Source of the DNA: Acinetobacter sp. SAAs474
GTDB taxonomy: Bacteria; Pseudomonadota; Gammaproteobacteria; Pseudomonadales; Moraxellaceae
DNA: 64,000 nt
Direction: 5' to 3'
NCBI RefSeq assembly: GCF_032823475.1
Contig: NZ_CP127913.1
Location: forward strand, 71,519-135,518
A model generated the notes under the pieces. That model worked only from the letters and a program-made list of their open reading frames with translations. It was not told the DNA's origin and searched no databases. Both the position numbers and the translations under genes were made by a program. This document shows, one piece after another, positions 60,127-64,000 of this stretch. The stretch's first letter is position 1, and each line of letters opens with the position of its first letter.

Positions 60127-61100
60127 ACCCAAATCGCGGATAAGAAATTGACTTGAAAAATAAGAGGACTAGAGCCATCAGTTGAGTTACCACACTAAAC
60201 ATAAAGCTCTAATCCCGATGTTTAATAATACCGAATTATTCTGCGTAATTGATGATTTTTTTCTTAAATTTGAAGCAATTTATTGGCAGTTTCTCAAACA
60301 AAATCGTAATTCCTTAAGAATTAGAACAGCTCAACTCACAATTTCAGAGATCTGCTTTATTGCCATTTGGTACAAATGCTCTCATTTCAATAATTTCAAA
60401 GCCTTTTTCGCATGGCTCAAAGAAGACAAAATTCATTTATTTAAGTACTTACCTTGTTATCAACGTATGATTCATTTGATCAATATGCACCAACTCGCCC
60501 TACATGCTTTACATGTGTCACTGATGAAAGGTCAAGATAAACAATATTTATGGATTGATTCAACAACACTACCAGTCTGTAAAAATCAACGGATTCAGCG
60601 CCATAAATCTCTAGCTAAAATCGCAACTCGTGGTAAAAGTTCGATGGGTTGGTTTTATGGTTGTAAATTACATATTGCGATGAATCAATTGGGTGAAATA
60701 GCATGTTCAGCTTTATCAAATGGTCATGTTGCTGACATCAAAATGGTTGAGCAATTGGTTAACGGCTTAGAAGCTAAGATTTATGCGGATCGAGGCTACA
60801 TCAGCCAAGATTTAAAAAGCAGATTAAAGGAGGAAAATATTGATTTGATTACCTATCATCGGAAAAACATGCAGACAATTCAGTTTACTGCGTCAGATGA
60901 ATATCACTTAAGACAACGTAACAAGATAGAAACTTTATTCAGCTTATTGAAAGGGCAATACAATTTGGTCACGAGTAAAGCACGTAGTATTCATGGATTT
61001 CTAAGTGGAATTTATGCCTCGTTATGTGCATATCAATTCACTCATTTAAATAAGCCAATAATTAAAATTATGAAGTCATCGGCTTAAGCAGGATTCGGGT
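60127..61100 (+). mobile_element. Complete IS982-family insertion sequence, copy 2
   Basis: 974 bp, from ACCCAAATCGCGGA to GGATTCGGGT. Flanked by TAATATA on both sides (60120-60126, 61101-61107), the same heptamer that flanks the copy at 5805-6779. The fragment at 16660-17169 is nearly identical in sequence to this copy. Confidence 0.9.
60182..61087 (+). CDS. IS982-family transposase
   Basis: 301 residues from TTG, or 289 from the ATG giving MFNNTELFCVIDDFF. Intact, with WIDSTTLPVCKNQRIQRHKS, RGKSSMGWFYGCKLHIAMNQ, IYADRGYISQDLKSRL and RNKIETLFSLLKGQYNLVTS. Likely functional and a possible source of the 16.7-kb fragment. Confidence 0.9.
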   Translation: MSYHTKHKALIPMFNNTELFCVIDDFFLKFEAIYWQFLKQNRNSLRIRTAQLTISEICFIAIWYKCSHFNNFKAFFAWLKEDKIHLFKYLPCYQRMIHLINMHQLALHALHVSLMKGQDKQYLWIDSTTLPVCKNQRIQRHKSLAKIATRGKSSMGWFYGCKLHIAMNQLGEIACSALSNGHVADIKMVEQLVNGLEAKIYADRGYISQDLKSRLKEENIDLITYHRKNMQTIQFTASDEYHLRQRNKIETLFSLLKGQYNLVTSKARSIHGFLSGIYASLCAYQFTHLNKPIIKIMKSSA

Positions 61101-61138
61101 TAATATAGATATCCAAGTCTTTATTAATTTTTCAAAAT

Positions 61139-62269
61139 TTATTTTTTAATAAAATAATTTCTTATTTTCATATTAAGCGGATTTGAAAAATATTTTTCGA
61201 TAAAATAACCTAAAATAAAAGTCAGCGTGAAGTATATTATTAATAATAATACTTTTATATTTCCAAAAGTTTCACTAGGCACATATAATATTTTTATAAA
61301 CCCTAGTATTATCAAGTGAAATAAATAAATTTCATAACTATTTCTACCAGTTTGTTTACAGAAATTTAATATAATATTTTTTGGATATTTTTTATTTATT
61401 GAAATACTAGTCATAATTAATATACTTGTACATAAAGCAAAAAATGATATACCCCATACTGCAGTTTCTTTAATTGGTCCATAGAAATAAATAGCTGTCA
61501 TTATTACAATCATTAAATATTTAATACACTGACTAACTGATATTTTAAATTTATAGTGTGATGATATTATTGCTGCTAAGCAACCATATGCAATACCATC
61601 AAAACTTGAAAAATAATGATATAAATATGCTCCATTATCATTACCATAGTTTAAATGTCTAAAATAAGGGCAATATATTATTAGAGTAATGCATAAAAAT
61701 ATAAAAAAGTGTTCTTTTTTAAATAAAATTGCAGAAATTGGAAATAGTAAATAGAAGACTTCTTCAACCGATAAAGACCATAAAACACCTAATGCATAAT
61801 TTACCCAACCATTATTTATTATTAGTATATTCATCCAGAATGTTAATGCTGCAAAATTGACTGTACTCTGAGAAACAATAATTCCATTTGGTGCCTGAGT
61901 CATAAATGGCTTAAGATCTAATAATCCCAAAAAATTTACAATCAATACGACTAATAATAAAGTTGGTATAATTCTAGCTATCCTAGATATATAAAAATTT
62001 TTAAAATTTATATTTTGGATACCATTCCATCTTTTAATTGAATGTGATGTAATTAAATAACCAGATATAACAAAAAACATAGTAACACCATAGTTACCAT
62101 TTCTAGAAAGCATTGTTATAAAGCTTTCATTAAAAATATTAAATGTTAAAAAAGTTTCAAACAGCTTATAAGGTATATTAAAATGATGTAATAAAACTAA
62201 TGATATTGATAGAAACCGTAACATATCTATAAATTCATTACGTTCAAAAATAGTATCTCTAAATGACAT
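61139..62269 (-). CDS. Acyltransferase 3 family membrane protein
   Basis: 376 residues, about ten membrane segments. N-terminal FIDMLRFLSISLVLLHHFNI contains the conserved R and H of acyltransferase-3 (OafA/NodX-like); GYGVTMFFVISGYLI-type sequence (NGNYGVTMFFVISGYLITSH) and YALGVLWSLSVEEVFYLLFP are family hallmarks. Probably O-acetylates a surface polysaccharide. Begins just 31 bases from the IS982 direct repeat. Confidence 0.9.
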   Translation of the reverse strand: MSFRDTIFERNEFIDMLRFLSISLVLLHHFNIPYKLFETFLTFNIFNESFITMLSRNGNYGVTMFFVISGYLITSHSIKRWNGIQNINFKNFYISRIARIIPTLLLVVLIVNFLGLLDLKPFMTQAPNGIIVSQSTVNFAALTFWMNILIINNGWVNYALGVLWSLSVEEVFYLLFPISAILFKKEHFFIFLCITLIIYCPYFRHLNYGNDNGAYLYHYFSSFDGIAYGCLAAIISSHYKFKISVSQCIKYLMIVIMTAIYFYGPIKETAVWGISFFALCTSILIMTSISINKKYPKNIILNFCKQTGRNSYEIYLFHLIILGFIKILYVPSETFGNIKVLLLIIYFTLTFILGYFIEKYFSNPLNMKIRNYFIKK

Positions 62270-62426
62270 ATTCCATACCTATGATCTACTTAAATTCAAT
62301 ATTTTCGAATTTTAAGAAAATTTAGTGATTCGCTTTGAAAAGCGTGAAATTTTATAATTTGGGGGAATATTGTATTTAATTTCTTAGATAATCAATTAAT
62401 TTACATTTATTTAATTTAGATCATTT

Positions 62427-63011
62427 TTATTTACTAAGCTTATAAACAGCAGCTTTAAGCAAATTAGGATCTGATACAAAATATTCCTGAGTTGTTTGAA
62501 TAGAACTATGCCCCATGAGTTGCTGAATAGAATAGATATCAACATTTTCTCTAATTAATCTAGTAGCAAATGTACGTCTACCACTGTGTGAGCTTGCTTT
62601 AATACCAGCATTTTTATAAATGTTCGTAATCATACGTTGCATTGTATTTGCACTAAAATTCCCACCTTTTTGAGATAAGAACAGCGCTGAATCGCCCTGA
62701 TTAATCGACCGTTCAGCGTAAATATATTTCTTAAGTAATTCTTGGGCCGTTGGGTCAACAAGAAAAACTTCTCGATAAACGCCACCTTTGGTATAGGCTG
62801 CCAAAAGTCGGATGGTCTCCTTGATTCGACCTTTGTTGTCGATAACGTCTCTGATCTTTAAGGCTGCTAACTCTTTTGCACGTAATCCGAGAAAATGGCT
62901 AAACATCATTACCACACGATTACGGTTTGCATTTCTCCCTTTAATGCTTTTCATGGTTAGGTCAAAGTCATCCTGAGTAATAAATGGAGCTTTTCCGTTC
63001 TTAATTGCCAT
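62427..63011 (-). CDS. Minimal tyrosine recombinase
   Basis: 194 residues: the catalytic domain only. Complete set R44 (GLRAKEL), K75, H142 and R145 (SHSGRRTF), H168 (LMGHSSIQTT), Y177 (QEYF). It lacks the N-terminal SAM-like core-binding domain of XerC/D or phage integrases, so it resembles small resolvase/invertase-type enzymes such as FimB/FimE-sized proteins. No integron-specific insert is seen, so it is unlikely to be the integrase for the attC-like sites at 36.5-41.2 kb. Confidence 0.85.
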   Translation of the reverse strand: MAIKNGKAPFITQDDFDLTMKSIKGRNANRNRVVMMFSHFLGLRAKELAALKIRDVIDNKGRIKETIRLLAAYTKGGVYREVFLVDPTAQELLKKYIYAERSINQGDSALFLSQKGGNFSANTMQRMITNIYKNAGIKASSHSGRRTFATRLIRENVDIYSIQQLMGHSSIQTTQEYFVSDPNLLKAAVYKLSK

Positions 63012-63107
63012 AACTATATGTTCTTTATATTGATTAATATAAATTAGGGCATTTTATAAAAAATCACACCCTGATAATAAATTACTTTAACATAGTCATT
63101 AAAAAAT

Positions 63108-63144
63108 TAAATGCCCTAAAAGATACATTTTAGGGCATTTATAA
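63108..63144. terminator. Hairpin with A/T flanks (bidirectional terminator)
   Basis: AAATGCCCTAAAA, short loop, TTTTAGGGCATTT. Upstream of the recombinase gene; may end a transcript entering from the right or left. TAGGGCATTT also occurs once more at 63045-63054. Confidence 0.6.
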
Positions 63145-63337
63145 TGTTTTTAATCAAAAAATCCCGATTGGAATCTTAGCGATGTAGAGAGCTGAAACTT
63201 ATTTAAAAATAGGGTGTAGAATAAAAAATAAACAAGACCAATTTATGATCAGCTTGTTATTTTTCCGGATCTTATGCTAGGTGTTCCTCTCGAAGTAATT
63301 AAGCAGTATATTCAAAATTAACTAGGCTCATCATTAA

Positions 63338-63389
63338 CTGTGAAATTTACCTCCAGCTTAATTCGAATGGAGTTCTCTTTCGCTTTCAG
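63338..63389 (+). repeat. Hairpin repeat GTGAAATTYACCTCCA, copy 2
   Basis: CTGTGAAATTTACCTCCA, loop, TGGAGTTCTCTTTCGCTTTCAG. Same flanks as 58525-58577 with a different loop. It ends 15 bases before the start of the last gene. The remaining 63145-63337 holds nothing I can name. Confidence 0.6.
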
Positions 63390-63403
63390 GATAAAGAAAT
63401 TTT

Positions 63404-64000
63404 ATGATTTTGATTGAAATCATTGCAATTTTAGTCATTTGGTTAAGTTTTTGGTCATTGATTCCTCGCGCTGAATGGTGGATCCGTGCAGCCGATTTTC
63501 CTCGACTACAAATTTTATGGTTAGGTTTTGTGGTGTTCGCTTTACTGATATTCTTTTATGAGCAGTGGACTGGTTTTCGGCTAATGCTTATTATGGCCTT
63601 GATTGCAGCATTAGCTTATCAACTAACAATGGTTTTGCCTTATACCTTTATCTGGAAAAAACAGGTCAAAACAGTACGTCGAGAACAGTATGATCCTGAT
63701 AAACAAATTTCTTTACTTGTATCGAATGTATTGACACCAAATAAAAAATATCATCTGCTTATTGACCAAATTAAAACACTTCAACCCGATATAGTACTGA
63801 CATTAGAAACGGACAAAAATTGGCAGAACAACTTATCTGTGATCGAAAAAGATTATCCCTATTGTATTGCTGTGCCGTTAGATAATTTATATGGAATGCA
63901 CCTATACAGTAAGCTTAAGTTAAGAGATTCTGAAGTTAAATTTATTTTAAGTGATGAAATACCGTCGATTCATACTAGCGTGATTTTGCCTTCAGGTCAT
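63404..64000 (+). CDS. Endonuclease/exonuclease/phosphatase-family membrane protein (partial)
   Basis: 199 codons, open at the right edge. Three N-terminal membrane segments (ILIEIIAILVIWLSFWSLIP, LQILWLGFVVFALLIFFYEQ, LMLIMALIAALAYQLTMVLP), then the start of a DNase-I-like fold: ISLLVSNVLTPNKKYHLLID (usual N residue), PDIVLTLETDKNW (metal-binding Glu). The His motif is not reached. AAAGAAA before the ATG at 63404. Such proteins are common in Acinetobacter; substrate uncertain. Confidence 0.8.
   Translation, partial: MILIEIIAILVIWLSFWSLIPRAEWWIRAADFPRLQILWLGFVVFALLIFFYEQWTGFRLMLIMALIAALAYQLTMVLPYTFIWKKQVKTVRREQYDPDKQISLLVSNVLTPNKKYHLLIDQIKTLQPDIVLTLETDKNWQNNLSVIEKDYPYCIAVPLDNLYGMHLYSKLKLRDSEVKFILSDEIPSIHTSVILPSGH

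Noticed and set aside
62427..63011. Tyrosine recombinase as the integron integrase
   Set aside because: It is 20 kb away, lacks the N-terminal domain and I see no IntI-specific insert.
1..64000. tRNA, rRNA or prophage structural genes
   Set aside because: None seen; the recombinase and the lysozyme-like pattern at 12892 are isolated and do not make a prophage.

Overview
The window is low-GC (well under 40 % by eye) gammaproteobacterial chromosome. Gene content and insertion sequences (IS982-, IS3-, IS5-, IS4- and IS200/IS605-type) fit Acinetobacter or a close Moraxellaceae relative. This is an inference: no rRNA or tRNA gene is visible. Most of the window is accessory DNA. I count about 12 insertion sequences or fragments, several broken genes and three distinct gene islands, with ordinary catabolic and transport genes between them.

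1-16.7 kb: an IS-riddled cluster that looks like a small-molecule biosynthesis locus. A minus-strand operon joined by two ATGA overlaps encodes a DXS-like thiamine-diphosphate enzyme (cut by the left edge), a DegT-type PLP aminotransferase, and an unusual protein that joins a nucleoside-diphosphate-kinase-like domain to a nucleotidyltransferase domain. Around it lie two divergent D-Ala-D-Ala-ligase-like ATP-grasp enzymes, an amino-acid-kinase-family enzyme, a thymidylate-kinase-like enzyme, a GT2 glycosyltransferase, an acyl-CoA-dehydrogenase-like protein, an unrecognised protein and an AmpG/PAT-type permease. The product cannot be named from sequence.

17-23.7 kb: IS scars, then the most striking region (18.7-23.1 kb). 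Three precursor proteins share a nearly identical 62-residue N-terminus, made of a Sec signal peptide plus a double-glycine-type leader ending LSRQEMKDTQGA, and then have unrelated C-terminal cores. Each is followed at once by a small different protein (candidate immunity). A predicted outer-membrane barrel and a C39 peptidase with its own signal peptide complete the set. This looks like a multi-toxin bacteriocin island in which the leader is removed in the periplasm. A 470-bp direct repeat and a broken leader suggest cassette exchange.

23.8-36.5 kb: a Bcr/CflA efflux pump with a TetR regulator, a lipoprotein, an isochorismatase-like hydrolase, a LysE exporter, LrgAB with a divergent LysR, an MdaB quinone reductase with a truncated YgiN-like partner and divergent LysR, and Fic and SGNH-hydrolase genes lying between 396-bp inverted repeats that each carry a strong terminator.

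36.5-42.2 kb: a rearranged integron-like cassette array (attC-like sites in both orientations, no integrase visible). It carries a PemK/MazF-type toxin-antitoxin pair, a hypothetical gene, a TetR/HPP pair with a perfect operator palindrome, and three small membrane proteins, interrupted by IS remnants.

42.2-64 kb: glutathione transferase, AraC regulator with an Fsr-type exporter, cyclopropane fatty acid synthase, secreted lipase, an aromatic-ring catabolic cluster (FAD monooxygenase, DUF2783-like protein, VOC protein, maleylacetoacetate isomerase, fumarylacetoacetase, carboxymuconolactone-decarboxylase-like protein, MFS transporter, IclR), butanediol dehydrogenase, a choloylglycine-hydrolase-family enzyme, a second complete IS982 element, an acyltransferase, a minimal tyrosine recombinase and a partial endonuclease/exonuclease/phosphatase-family membrane protein.
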